Shown: positions 1-6,424 of the stretch, piece by piece
How positions within the stretch are numbered: the first letter of the stretch is position 1
How the letters are laid out: every line of letters begins with the position of its first letter
DNA from: Gammaproteobacteria bacterium
GTDB lineage: Bacteria > Pseudomonadota > Gammaproteobacteria > UBA6429 > Thiohalophilaceae
DNA: 6,786 nt
Direction: 5' to 3'
Assembly (NCBI GenBank): GCA_030593785.1
Contig: JAUVGM010000128.1
Location: 1 to 6,786, forward strand
Position numbers and translations under genes: made by a program
Notes under the pieces: generated by a model
What the model was told of the DNA's origin: nothing
Database searches by the model: none
What the model saw: only the letters and a program-made list of their open reading frames with translations

Positions 1-765
1 AAAGCAGGAGAAGCAGTCGGAGCCATTATTGCAGAAGGTATTATTCCCGCAGGTTTGGAAATGATGGACAACCCCGCTATTCGAGCAGCAGAAGATTATG
101 CACAGGCAGGTTATCCGGTGGATGCTGAAGCAATTTTGTTATGTGAACTGGACGGCACACATGAAGAAGTGTCCGAGCAAATTAAATTTGTTGAAAATTT
201 ATTAACACAAAATGGCGCAACCAGTTTGCGCACATCTAAAGATGAAGAAGAACGCTTAAAACTCTGGTTAGGACGAAAATCTGCCTTTCCTGCCATAGGA
301 AGAATTTCACCTGATTATTATTGTATGGATGGGACGATTCCCAGACACCAACTGCCCTTTATATTAAATAAAATCAGTGAACTCTCTAAAGAATATAATT
401 TACTTGTGGCAAATGTTTTTCATGCTGGAGATGGCAACTTACACCCATTGATTCTTTACGATGCCAACATAGAAGGTGAATTAGAACGCACCGAAGAGTT
501 TGGTGGGAAAATCCTTGAACTCTGTGTTAAAGCCGGTGGCACCATCACAGGTGAGCACGGTGTTGGCAAAGAAAAGATTGACCAAATGTGTGTGCAGTTT
601 AAGTCACTTGAATTACAAATTTTTCACGACATTAAACATTCATTTGATCCCAAGGAATTACTTAACCCAGGTAAAGCTGTACCTTCATTACATCGCTGTG
701 CTGAATTGGGCGGTATGCATGTGCACGATGGTTTGCTCTCCCATCCAGAACTGGAACGTTTCTAA
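1..765 (+). CDS. glcD: Glycolate dehydrogenase FAD subunit GlcD, C-terminal half (5' end outside the window)
   Basis: This is the catalytic flavoprotein subunit of the membrane-associated glycolate dehydrogenase (GlcDEF), which oxidises glycolate to glyoxylate. The frame is open from base 1, so the gene begins upstream. A TTG at 55 and ATGs at 61 and 64 are internal codons, not starts. About 254 residues are present, against roughly 499 for the E. coli protein. They cover the FAD-linked oxidase C-terminal domain: the GLEMMDN stretch near the left edge, RISPDYYCMDGTIPR (about 298-342), the His motif HAGDGNLHP (421-447), GEHGVG (550-567) and a C-terminal FDPKELLNPGK segment. The end HRCAELGGMHVHDG...PELERF closely resembles E. 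coli GlcD as I remember it. The stop overlaps the glcE start by one base (TAATG), which suggests translational coupling. The family call is very secure; only the N-terminal FAD-binding half is unseen. Confidence 0.97.
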   Translation, partial: KAGEAVGAIIAEGIIPAGLEMMDNPAIRAAEDYAQAGYPVDAEAILLCELDGTHEEVSEQIKFVENLLTQNGATSLRTSKDEEERLKLWLGRKSAFPAIGRISPDYYCMDGTIPRHQLPFILNKISELSKEYNLLVANVFHAGDGNLHPLILYDANIEGELERTEEFGGKILELCVKAGGTITGEHGVGKEKIDQMCVQFKSLELQIFHDIKHSFDPKELLNPGKAVPSLHRCAELGGMHVHDGLLSHPELERF

Positions 766-1844
766 TGATAGAGAGTAAAAATAGAACTCAGGAATTACAA
801 GATCGTGTGCGCGCAGCATGCAACGATAAAACCATGTTAAAAATTGTTGGTGGTAACAGTAAACAATTCTATGGTAATAATTCTACAAAAAATAACATCG
901 AAGTAATCGAAACACGCATTCATCAGGGCATTATAAGTTACGAACCTAGCGAGCTTGTTATTACTGCACGAGCAGGTACACCTTTAAAAGAAATAGAAGC
1001 CATACTCGCTGAAAACAATCAGATGCTACCCTTTGAACCACCACACTTTGGTGAACATGCAACATTAGGTGGAGCCATCGCAACAGGCTCATCTGGATCA
1101 CGCCGCCCCTTTACCGGATCAGCACGTGATTTTGTATTAGGTACAAAAATCATTTCTGGTAAAGGTGACATCATGTCCTTTGGTGGGCAAGTTATGAAAA
1201 ATGTTGCCGGTTATGATGTTTCACGTTTAATGGTGGGAGCCTTAGGCACACTAGGCTTGCTATTAGAAATATCTATTAAAGTTTTACCTCGTCCAAACAC
1301 TGAAGTTACACAAGTCATTGCAATGTCACAACAAGAAGCACTGAAGACAATGCAAAAGCATAATCAAACACCCTTACCTCTTTCGGCTTTAGCTTATGAA
1401 AATGAAAAACTTTATATTCGATTAAGTGGAGCGGCAAGTGCCGTCAATTCTTCACAGAAAAAAGTTGGTGGAGAAACATTGGTTCATGCAGATAAATTTT
1501 GGCACCAGCTTAATGAACAGACACATTTATTTTTTGATAATAATGCACCTCTCTGGCGATTATCTGTACCCTACACTGCAAATTTAGATTTAAACGAAAA
1601 TAGTTTCATTGATTGGGCTGGAGCCTTGTATTGGATGCACTCTGACATGGAAGCAGAAGAAATCAGACAGCATGCCATTGAACAAGGTGGTCATGCGACA
1701 TTATTTAGAGTATCAAACGACCAATTAACTCAAGAACGATTTACACCACTCGAAGCTAAAATAAAACAACTACATGTAAATTTAAAAATGCGTTTTGATC
1801 CATATGGCATTTTAAATTATGGCCGACTTTATTCTGATTTGTAA
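765..1844 (+). CDS. glcE: Glycolate dehydrogenase FAD-binding subunit GlcE
   Basis: GlcE is the second flavin-binding subunit of the glycolate dehydrogenase complex and is required with GlcD and GlcF for activity. The 359-residue product is close to the E. coli length (about 350). It carries an N-terminal PCMH-type FAD-binding domain. A GGNSKQFYG motif lies at about residues 29-37, followed by ELVITARAGTPL. TLGGAIATGSSG lies at about 100-111, with SRRPFTGSARDFVLG just after. VMKNVAGYDVSRLMVGALGTLG starts near residue 143. The C-terminus has FDPYGILNYGR, the family's usual FDP.GI.N.GR element, with Tyr where Pro is common. The start at 765 is set by the TAATG overlap with glcD, and a weak GGAA lies about 8 bases upstream inside glcD. 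This overlap suggests coupled translation and near-equal stoichiometry. No disruption is seen. Confidence 0.96.
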   Translation: MIESKNRTQELQDRVRAACNDKTMLKIVGGNSKQFYGNNSTKNNIEVIETRIHQGIISYEPSELVITARAGTPLKEIEAILAENNQMLPFEPPHFGEHATLGGAIATGSSGSRRPFTGSARDFVLGTKIISGKGDIMSFGGQVMKNVAGYDVSRLMVGALGTLGLLLEISIKVLPRPNTEVTQVIAMSQQEALKTMQKHNQTPLPLSALAYENEKLYIRLSGAASAVNSSQKKVGGETLVHADKFWHQLNEQTHLFFDNNAPLWRLSVPYTANLDLNENSFIDWAGALYWMHSDMEAEEIRQHAIEQGGHATLFRVSNDQLTQERFTPLEAKIKQLHVNLKMRFDPYGILNYGRLYSDL

Positions 1845-1861
1845 TTTTAAAAAAATAGCTG

Positions 1862-1885
1862 AATATAAACACTAAATATAAACAC
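1862..1885 (+). repeat. 11-bp direct repeat in the glcE-glcF gap
   Basis: AATATAAACAC occurs twice, at 1862-1872 and 1875-1885, separated by two bases (13-bp period). It fills most of the 45-base glcE-glcF spacer, immediately before the glcF ATG. The spacer lacks a purine-rich Shine-Dalgarno. The repeat could be a chance low-complexity duplication, a replication-slippage product or an A-rich, unstructured ribosome landing site. Nothing further is established. Confidence 0.6.
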
Positions 1886-1889
1886 CGCG

Positions 1890-3098
1890 ATGCAAACAAA
1901 AATAGAACATAACTTTTTAAAATCAGAGAAAGGTCAGCTTGCTGACAAGATTTTACGCAACTGTGTTCACTGTGGATTTTGCACGGCAACCTGCCCAACC
2001 TATCAAATATTGGGGGATGAACTGGACGGACCACGCGGACGCATTTATCAAATCAAAGAAATGTTGGAAGGTGCCGCAGTTACAAAAGATACTCTACTGC
2101 ACCTTGACCGATGCTTAACCTGTCGTGCCTGTGAAACAACCTGCCCTTCAGGTGTTGAATATGGTCATCTACTGGAAATAGGACGAAGCGAAGTAGAAAA
2201 ACGTGTTAAACGTTCTTTAGCACAAAGAATATTACGCAAGGTATTATTAAATGTTTTACCTTTTTCTAATCGTTTTAATACTCTTTTAAAAATGGGACAG
2301 GTTTTTCGACCAGCTCTACCCAACGTGTTAAAAAAACAAATTCCAAAAAAAGTTAAACTTGCAGAGCTGTCATTAAAAGCACATAAGAGAAAAATGCTTA
2401 TCCTTGATGGTTGTGTACAACCTTCTCTTTCACCTGAAATTAATCATGCCACCAGACAAGTTTTAAATGCACTTGATATTGAGCTTATTTCATTTAGTGG
2501 ATGCTGTGGTGCGATTAATCAACATTTATCTGATGAAAAAAATGCATTAGCAATGATTAAGAATAATATTGATCGTTTGATTTCTCAATTTGATAATGGA
2601 CTCGAAGGTATAGTAATGACCGCCAGCGGTTGTGGCGCAATGTTTAAGGATTATCCACATTTATTACGCAATGATGAGTTATACAAAGAAAAAGCTAAAC
2701 TTGTTGCGGATAAAACATTTGACCTTACTCAAGTTATTAATACAGAAGAATTAAAAACAAAATTAAATGTAACGCAAGAAAATATAGCAGTTCACACACC
2801 GTGCACCTTACAACACGCACAAAAGTTACCTATGAATATTGAAGCCATCTTTTCAAGTTGCGGTTATCAATTAAGTTCGATAAAAGATAAACATCTTTGC
2901 TGCGGTTCAGCTGGCACCTATTCAATTACCCAGCCAAAACTATCAGAACAACTACGTGAGCAGCGACTCTCAGGCCTTATGGTTGATCAACCAGACCTTA
3001 TAGTGACGGCAAATATTGGTTGCTTACACCACCTCAATGCCGGCAGTACTGTGCCGGTTCGGCACTGGATTGAGATAATTGCGGAAGATCTAAAATAA
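1890..3098 (+). CDS. glcF: Glycolate dehydrogenase iron-sulfur subunit GlcF
   Basis: GlcF is the Fe-S subunit that takes electrons from the GlcD/GlcE flavins and passes them to the membrane quinone pool. The 402-residue product has two N-terminal 4Fe-4S ferredoxin motifs: C25-x2-C28-x2-C31-x3-C35-P and C75-x2-C78-x2-C81-x3-C85-P. Two CCG (heterodisulfide-reductase-type cysteine-rich) domains follow, with C205-C206-G and C337-C338-G plus upstream partners such as C175. DELDGPRGRIY, TASGCGA, PCTLQHAQKL and IVTANIGC match the family. The start is fixed: an in-frame stop lies at 1866-1868, the only ATG after it is 1890, and MQT matches the E. coli N-terminus as I remember it. No good Shine-Dalgarno precedes it, so translation may depend on readthrough from glcE or on the A-rich leader. 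There is no clear intrinsic terminator after the stop. Confidence 0.97.
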   Translation: MQTKIEHNFLKSEKGQLADKILRNCVHCGFCTATCPTYQILGDELDGPRGRIYQIKEMLEGAAVTKDTLLHLDRCLTCRACETTCPSGVEYGHLLEIGRSEVEKRVKRSLAQRILRKVLLNVLPFSNRFNTLLKMGQVFRPALPNVLKKQIPKKVKLAELSLKAHKRKMLILDGCVQPSLSPEINHATRQVLNALDIELISFSGCCGAINQHLSDEKNALAMIKNNIDRLISQFDNGLEGIVMTASGCGAMFKDYPHLLRNDELYKEKAKLVADKTFDLTQVINTEELKTKLNVTQENIAVHTPCTLQHAQKLPMNIEAIFSSCGYQLSSIKDKHLCCGSAGTYSITQPKLSEQLREQRLSGLMVDQPDLIVTANIGCLHHLNAGSTVPVRHWIEIIAEDLK

Positions 3099-3174
3099 CG
3101 GTGTAGATGCCATCTCTTTTATCTAGCATATTGGATTATTGATTTTCTATAACCTATGACATTGGCTGTTGTTT

Positions 3175-3259
3175 ATACCAAAGCGTCGGCTTGAAAGCCG
3201 ACCTACACAAAAAGATACTCTTAACGTAGGTCGGGCTTCAGCCCGACGACCATACCAAA
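3175..3259. repeat. Inverted pair of REP-like palindromes (BIME-like) flanked by an 8-bp direct repeat
   Basis: Two related palindromic units face each other. Unit A (3184-3206, minus orientation) has the hairpin GTCGGCTT-GA-AAGCCGAC at 3185-3202. Unit B (3226-3248, plus orientation) has GTCGGGCT-TC-AGCCCGAC at 3230-3247. Both carry the outward GTAG tag typical of gammaproteobacterial REP sequences. The units are largely complementary to each other, so a long combined hairpin is possible. ATACCAAA occurs at 3175-3182 and again at 3252-3259, bracketing the pair. Such elements are usually mobilised by RAYT (Y1-type) transposases encoded elsewhere in the genome; none is in this window. Sitting after glcF, the pair may act as an mRNA 3'-end stabiliser or attenuator. 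It has no T-tract and is not a classical terminator. Confidence 0.85.
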
Positions 3260-3294
3260 ACATCTGCAATTTTATTAATTTACCATCAAATAGC

Positions 3295-3326
3295 TTGGTG
3301 AAAAAATACAATTCAATGTGTATAAT
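3295..3326 (+). promoter_or_regulatory. Candidate sigma-70 promoter for the 226-residue gene and ycgL-like gene
   Basis: A perfect TATAAT -10 hexamer lies at 3321-3326, preceded by TG steps. That puts the expected transcription start near 3333, about 27 bases before the ATG at 3360. The -35 is poor: TTGGTG at 3295-3300 lies 20 bp upstream, longer than the usual 17. The position between the REP pair and a new gene pair supports a real promoter, but only the -10 is strong. Confidence 0.5.
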
Positions 3327-3359
3327 TACATCTTTCCAATCTAAAAATAGAATCCCCCC

Positions 3360-4040
3360 ATGACTATGAAATTCAGCCCAGCCCCCGGTCCACATGAGCG
3401 TCATTTAAAACGCCGTTTATTGAACCCTTTATTTCCTAAACCTGAACGTGAACTTGTTCAACAAGATGTTGATGATGCACAAAAAAAAGATGAAGAAAGC
3501 CTTCTTTCTTTTATGACACATTTTCAGACGGTAGTACAAAAAGCGACTGAACTCGAACTTAACAGTGAAAGCGATGTTGTTCTGGAAATTAAAGAACAAC
3601 TTGATGAATGTTATGCAAGCAGTTGTGCTATGCCAGGCAACCATGAAAATTTAAAAATTGCGATTAAAAAACTCATCAACGCAATTATGACTGCTATTCG
3701 CAAAGGTGCCGCAGATGATCCTATTGCATTACAAAAGCTTGATGAGGAAGATGAGGCACGCGAGTTACATAATGAACTACATGAACGAAAGCTCATTGCA
3801 GACTTAATGCTGGAAAACACGCCTATACTTGAAAATGAGTTAACTCCAACATTGCTCAACGAAGAAACAGAAGATCTTGATGCTGCTTTACCGTTATTTA
3901 GTGCAGAAGAGCTTGACCTTATAGCAAAGACAGCTCAGGCATTACTTGAAAATTTACGTCAGGAAGGTCATGAAATACCACATGCCTGGGAACGTTTTCA
4001 ACAAATTAAACAAGCATTAGATGCTAAAATTTCAGAATAG
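3360..4040 (+). CDS. Acidic hypothetical protein of 226 residues, upstream of the YcgL-domain gene
   Basis: I do not recognise a characterised family. The N-terminus is basic and proline-rich (MTMKFSPAPGPHERHLKRRLLNPLFPKPERE), and the rest is strongly acidic and apparently helical. It has no signal peptide and no membrane segment, so it is probably cytosolic. Two cysteines spaced CX4C (C84, C89) lie after a helix ending EIKEQLDE. A basic helix (NLKIAIKKLINAIMTAIRKGA) follows, then an E/D-rich stretch (LDEEDEARELHNELHERK), an ENTPILENELTPTLLNEE segment and a C-terminal amphipathic helix. The start at 3360 is the first ATG; ATG 3366 is an alternative. Neither has a good Shine-Dalgarno, and the start follows a run of six Cs. 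Base composition matches the neighbours. The next gene starts 9 bases after the stop, so the two are probably co-transcribed. It may belong to a conserved gammaproteobacterial hypothetical family, but I cannot confirm that. Confidence 0.85.
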   Translation: MTMKFSPAPGPHERHLKRRLLNPLFPKPERELVQQDVDDAQKKDEESLLSFMTHFQTVVQKATELELNSESDVVLEIKEQLDECYASSCAMPGNHENLKIAIKKLINAIMTAIRKGAADDPIALQKLDEEDEARELHNELHERKLIADLMLENTPILENELTPTLLNEETEDLDAALPLFSAEELDLIAKTAQALLENLRQEGHEIPHAWERFQQIKQALDAKISE

Positions 4041-4049
4041 AATACGACA

Positions 4050-4364
4050 ATGACAACAAAAGAAAGCACAGAATTGGAATGCACAATTTATAAAAGTCTG
4101 AAAAAAGATGAAACCTATGTTTTTATCCCAACAAGTACACTATTGTCAGATTTACCTGAAGAACTGTTAAAAGTACTAGGCAAGACCGAAAAAGTTATGA
4201 CCTTAAAGCTAACGCCAGATAAAAAGATGGCGAGAGGTACGGCTAAAGAAATATTAAAAAGTATCGAGCAACAAGGTTTCCATTTACAGATGCCAGAAAA
4301 ACCTCATCTGAATAAAAATCCTCTTCCTACTCATAATGAAAGATTTTTAGATAAAGATATTTAA
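4050..4364 (+). CDS. YcgL-domain protein (small cytosolic protein, function unknown)
   Basis: The 104-residue product matches the YcgL domain (UPF0745-type) of gammaproteobacteria. Visible landmarks are ECTIYKSLKKDETYVFI at about residues 10-26 (E. coli YcgL has a similar C.IYRSSKRDQTY), DLPEELLKVLGKTEKVMTLKL at about 34-54, and an IEQQGFHLQMP helix-strand ending near residue 82. A charged, probably disordered tail follows. No catalytic motif is evident and the family's biochemical role is not established. It has no signal peptide or membrane segment. It lies 9 bases after the acidic 226-residue gene with no clear Shine-Dalgarno between them, consistent with one transcript and some coupling. 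The operon ends at the stem-loop at 4406-4432. Family call good; function unknown. Confidence 0.88.
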   Translation: MTTKESTELECTIYKSLKKDETYVFIPTSTLLSDLPEELLKVLGKTEKVMTLKLTPDKKMARGTAKEILKSIEQQGFHLQMPEKPHLNKNPLPTHNERFLDKDI

Positions 4365-4405
4365 ACAAATACTTTTTAGCAAAAATTCTAATATTAAAGA
4401 TACTC

Positions 4406-4432
4406 CATGACTCCCATTCAAAAGGAGTCATG
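4406..4432. terminator. Stem-loop between convergent genes, possible bidirectional terminator
   Basis: CATGACTCC (4406-4414) pairs perfectly with GGAGTCATG (4424-4432) around a 9-base loop. It lies about 40 bases after the ycgL-like stop and about 25 bases after the stop of the minus-strand beta-barrel gene, where a shared terminator is expected. The flanks are T-rich on both strands, but neither has an uninterrupted U-tract right after the stem. Intrinsic termination is therefore plausible rather than certain. Confidence 0.55.
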
Positions 4433-4456
4433 AAATATTTACTTTTACTTACTTAT

Positions 4457-5614
4457 TTAGAACGAAGCACTTCTCCAACTTAACATTATAGTTGAATCTT
4501 GATCTGCCTGAACACCATTGCGATCTTCTATAATAGGGACAGAGAATTCCAGGCTGATATTATAGCCTGGTGCGTACATCCAGTTAGTACCAATAATAAA
4601 TTCTACTTTAGTTCCACCATAGTTACCGGTATCAGCACCTAAGCCAGGACCGTAAATTTTGGGGTCAATACCAACTATAGTTCCCTGAGATTCACCACGT
4701 AAGCGGAGAGAACCATTGAATGTTGGATCCCATGCATAACTAACCCAAGTCGTGAGCTCGTGTTTATCACCATATTTCCAGCCTTCACTATTTGCACTCT
4801 GCAGAGGAATTGTTGCCAGGTATTGTGTACCCCAACCCCACTTCTTATTTTTACCCCAATAAGTTCCACCGAGTATCGCATCATAGGTTCCTGAACCTAA
4901 TTGCATACCATATGCCAGACGAGAGTTAACCAATGTATTCAAAGGGGTAAGATTAATATCTTCCTCCGTAATACTCCCTGTTGGTACACTCAAGACGATA
5001 TCAAAAATGACATTGTGCTTACGATCAGGAGCATTGAAAAATTTGTAAATGGCCCCCATTTTTATATCACCTAAACCTGAAGAATTTACTTCATTCAATC
5101 CTGAGCTGGCAGTACCACTAGGACCGAAGAATGTTTTTAACACGGTAGTCTTTTTAATCATTGGAGCCATTGCTACCAATGAAATTTTCTTATTGAGAGA
5201 GTAATTAATAAAAGGATATATAACAGTTGCCTCAGCACTCTCTGGCACGACCCTTAATGTTGGAGGCTGACCCGTAGCCGGATTCGGATAAAAAGGGTTA
5301 GCAACACTTGTGACTACTTCCTCTGCAGAAATTGAATCACTCCCTTGTAACATGCCACTGAATTTAAACTGTTGCATATTGAGCCCCACAACATATTGAC
5401 CTTCTTCAGGGAAAGCATACACACCAAAAAGACCGGCTGGTGGAGGGATAGGTAATTCCTTTCTCATCGCTCTATATTTTTTTATCTCATTAGCCAAGGC
5501 AAGACGTGTGGCATATGCATCCTCTTCTGTAGTTTCAGCTGCAAAAGAATACGTAGGTAAAGCAAAAGATAGCGATAGCCCCGCGATTAACAAAAATCTA
5601 TTTTTATTATTCAT
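4457..5614 (-). CDS. Exported outer-membrane beta-barrel protein (MetA-pathway/'transporter'-like family)
   Basis: The 385-residue protein has a clear signal peptide: MNNKNR, then hydrophobic FLLIAGLSLSFALP, with likely cleavage after SFA at residue 25. The mature part is rich in alternating beta-strand patterns with many Gly and aromatic residues. It ends in a strand closing with terminal Phe (LSWRSASF), the typical BAM recognition end of an outer-membrane barrel. Internal landmarks are FKFSGMLQGSDSISAEEV, SSGLGDIKMGAIYKFF (178-193), LSVPTGSITEED (208-219), GMQLGSGTYD (236-245) and SLRLRGESQGTIVGIDP. They resemble a barrel family often annotated as 'transporter' or phenol-degradation MetA-like and often found near metal or redox genes. 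No cysteine or His/Met-rich metal site is seen. GGGGA lies about 7 bases before the ATG. It sits 24 bases after the cytochrome gene, so the two form an operon. The substrate, if any, is unknown. Confidence 0.85.
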   Translation of the reverse strand: MNNKNRFLLIAGLSLSFALPTYSFAAETTEEDAYATRLALANEIKKYRAMRKELPIPPPAGLFGVYAFPEEGQYVVGLNMQQFKFSGMLQGSDSISAEEVVTSVANPFYPNPATGQPPTLRVVPESAEATVIYPFINYSLNKKISLVAMAPMIKKTTVLKTFFGPSGTASSGLNEVNSSGLGDIKMGAIYKFFNAPDRKHNVIFDIVLSVPTGSITEEDINLTPLNTLVNSRLAYGMQLGSGTYDAILGGTYWGKNKKWGWGTQYLATIPLQSANSEGWKYGDKHELTTWVSYAWDPTFNGSLRLRGESQGTIVGIDPKIYGPGLGADTGNYGGTKVEFIIGTNWMYAPGYNISLEFSVPIIEDRNGVQADQDSTIMLSWRSASF

Positions 5615-5638
5615 ATCATCATCCCCAGAAGGTTTTAA

Positions 5639-6271
5639 TTATTTTAGTTTTAAGAATTCAGATTGCCCTGGATAAGTTCTAAATACCTGATGGCAACCTA
5701 CGCACCCCGTACTGATTGGACCAAGAAATGATGCTGCTTTGACCATATCACCTTTTTCTGCAGCATCTGCTAATTTATTAGCATTACCTTCAACGCTAGT
5801 ATTAAAAGAGTCAAGTACCGCTAAACGTTCATCCGTTATATTTTCAAGACCTAAATATGGAAGCAATCCACCAACCGGAATACGATGGTTAGCAAGACGG
5901 CGGGCACTGTCAGCAGCCATTTCTGAACTATCTGTCATAATGCCCATTACCATTGTTTGATAATCTGCCAAAACTTCTAACATTACCTGGCGTAACGTTG
6001 CTTTATCACTGTATCGACTGTGCATAGCCAATATCGACATCAAAGACATCTTTGTGTCAGTGGACAAGTTTTCTACCTTATTTCGCAGTTTTGGCTTCAT
6101 AATGGCTATTTGACCTTTCATTATTTTCTTCAAGCCATCCATCGAATCAGCTGCTTGTGCATTTGCTCCCATCATGCTCGTTGCAACAAAGATTAAAGGG
6201 ATTAGGTATGAGCTGACACGAGCCCGAGTTTTATCAGCTTGCTTGCTCGGCATAGTGTTTGATCGTAACAT
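5639..6271 (-). CDS. Exported cytochrome c'-like (class II) monoheme protein
   Basis: The 210-residue protein carries one C-terminal heme motif, C190-V-G-C193-H194, followed by QVFR. That CxxCHxxFR arrangement near the C-terminus is the signature of class II cytochromes (c', c556). The body is helical, as expected for a four-helix bundle. The N-terminus is an export signal with a long charged n-region (MLRSNTMPSKQADKTRAR), a hydrophobic core YLIPLIFVATSMMG, and likely cleavage after AQA at residue 40. The mature chain of about 170 residues is longer than a usual c' (about 125-150). A first helix LKKIMKGQIAIMKPKL offers M51 and M58 as possible distal ligands, which would favour a c556-like six-coordinate heme; which type it is cannot be decided here. 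Periplasmic. It is the first gene of the operon with the beta-barrel. Possible roles are electron transfer or NO binding, inferred from the family only. Confidence 0.85.
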   Translation of the reverse strand: MLRSNTMPSKQADKTRARVSSYLIPLIFVATSMMGANAQAADSMDGLKKIMKGQIAIMKPKLRNKVENLSTDTKMSLMSILAMHSRYSDKATLRQVMLEVLADYQTMVMGIMTDSSEMAADSARRLANHRIPVGGLLPYLGLENITDERLAVLDSFNTSVEGNANKLADAAEKGDMVKAASFLGPISTGCVGCHQVFRTYPGQSEFLKLK

Positions 6272-6278
6272 TGGTTTT

Positions 6279-6282
6279 CTCC
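6279..6282 (-). promoter_or_regulatory. Ribosome binding site fixing the cytochrome start
   Basis: GGAG on the minus strand (within ACGGAGAAAACC) lies 7 bases before the ATG at 6271. The next in-frame Met, residue 7 at 6253, has no such site. This supports the longer form with the charged signal-peptide n-region. Confidence 0.75.
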
Positions 6283-6323
6283 GTAATTTGTGAGAGTTTT
6301 TGTAAGTGTTTGAACGAGGCTCT

Positions 6324-6352
6324 ATAGTAAAAAACAGGTATGTCTTATTAAT
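6324..6352 (-). promoter_or_regulatory. Weak candidate promoter for the cytochrome c'/beta-barrel operon
   Basis: On the minus strand TACTAT (6324-6329) could be a -10 hexamer. At 17-bp spacing the -35 would be ATTAAT (6347-6352), a poor match to TTGACA. A weak -35 next to an upstream repeat array (6361-6399) fits an activator-dependent promoter, but this is a low-confidence call. Confidence 0.3.
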
Positions 6353-6360
6353 TACCTATT

Positions 6361-6403
6361 CGTAACTATGTGTATTTAAAATGTTTCAGAAATGTAACAG
6401 TGG
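6361..6403 (+). promoter_or_regulatory. Four phased direct repeats (TGTWWC-like), probable operator of the adjacent OmpR-type regulator
   Basis: Aligned repeat starts are cGTAAC (6361), tGTATT (6371), tGTTTC (6382) and tGTAAC (6393), with periods of 10, 11 and 11 bp. Three of the four contain the GNNNC core known for OmpR sites. OmpR/PhoB-family regulators bind head-to-tail as dimers on half-sites about one helical turn apart. The array lies about 25-64 bases upstream of the regulator's ATG and about 90-130 bases upstream of the cytochrome ATG, so it could serve autoregulation, operon activation or both. A further TGTCTT at 6341 is 20 bp from the first repeat. A T8 tract follows at 6407-6414. 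The repeats are seen directly; binding is inferred. Confidence 0.55.
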
Positions 6404-6424
6404 TAATTTTTTTTGGATATTGCA

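Noticed and set aside
55..765. TTG/ATG at 55-66 as a true glcD start
   Set aside because: The frame is open to base 1 and the upstream residues (AVGAIIAEGIIPAG) continue the GlcD family sequence. The gene is cut by the window edge rather than truncated.
500..778. 92-residue plus-strand frame inside glcD
   Set aside because: It lies entirely over conserved glcD codons in another frame, and its translation has no recognisable features.
1756..2034. Minus-strand frame across the glcE-glcF junction
   Set aside because: It is antisense to two clearly coding genes, including the first ferredoxin motif of GlcF, with no ribosome site or family resemblance.
3184..3248. REP pair as a CRISPR fragment or as the glc intrinsic terminator
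   Set aside because: There are only two units, in opposite orientation and without spacers, which rules out CRISPR. There is no T-tract after either stem, so a classical terminator is not supported.
3147..3404. Open frames on both strands across the glcF-to-3360 intergenic region (3147-3404 minus, 3169-3363 plus)
   Set aside because: Both translate the REP palindromes, have no start signals and look like no protein family. The palindromes simply happen to be open in these frames.
4457..6271. Porin-cytochrome conduit for extracellular electron transfer
   Set aside because: Such conduits use multiheme cytochromes embedded in the barrel. The cytochrome here has a single CxxCH and a class II fold, so a conduit is not supported.
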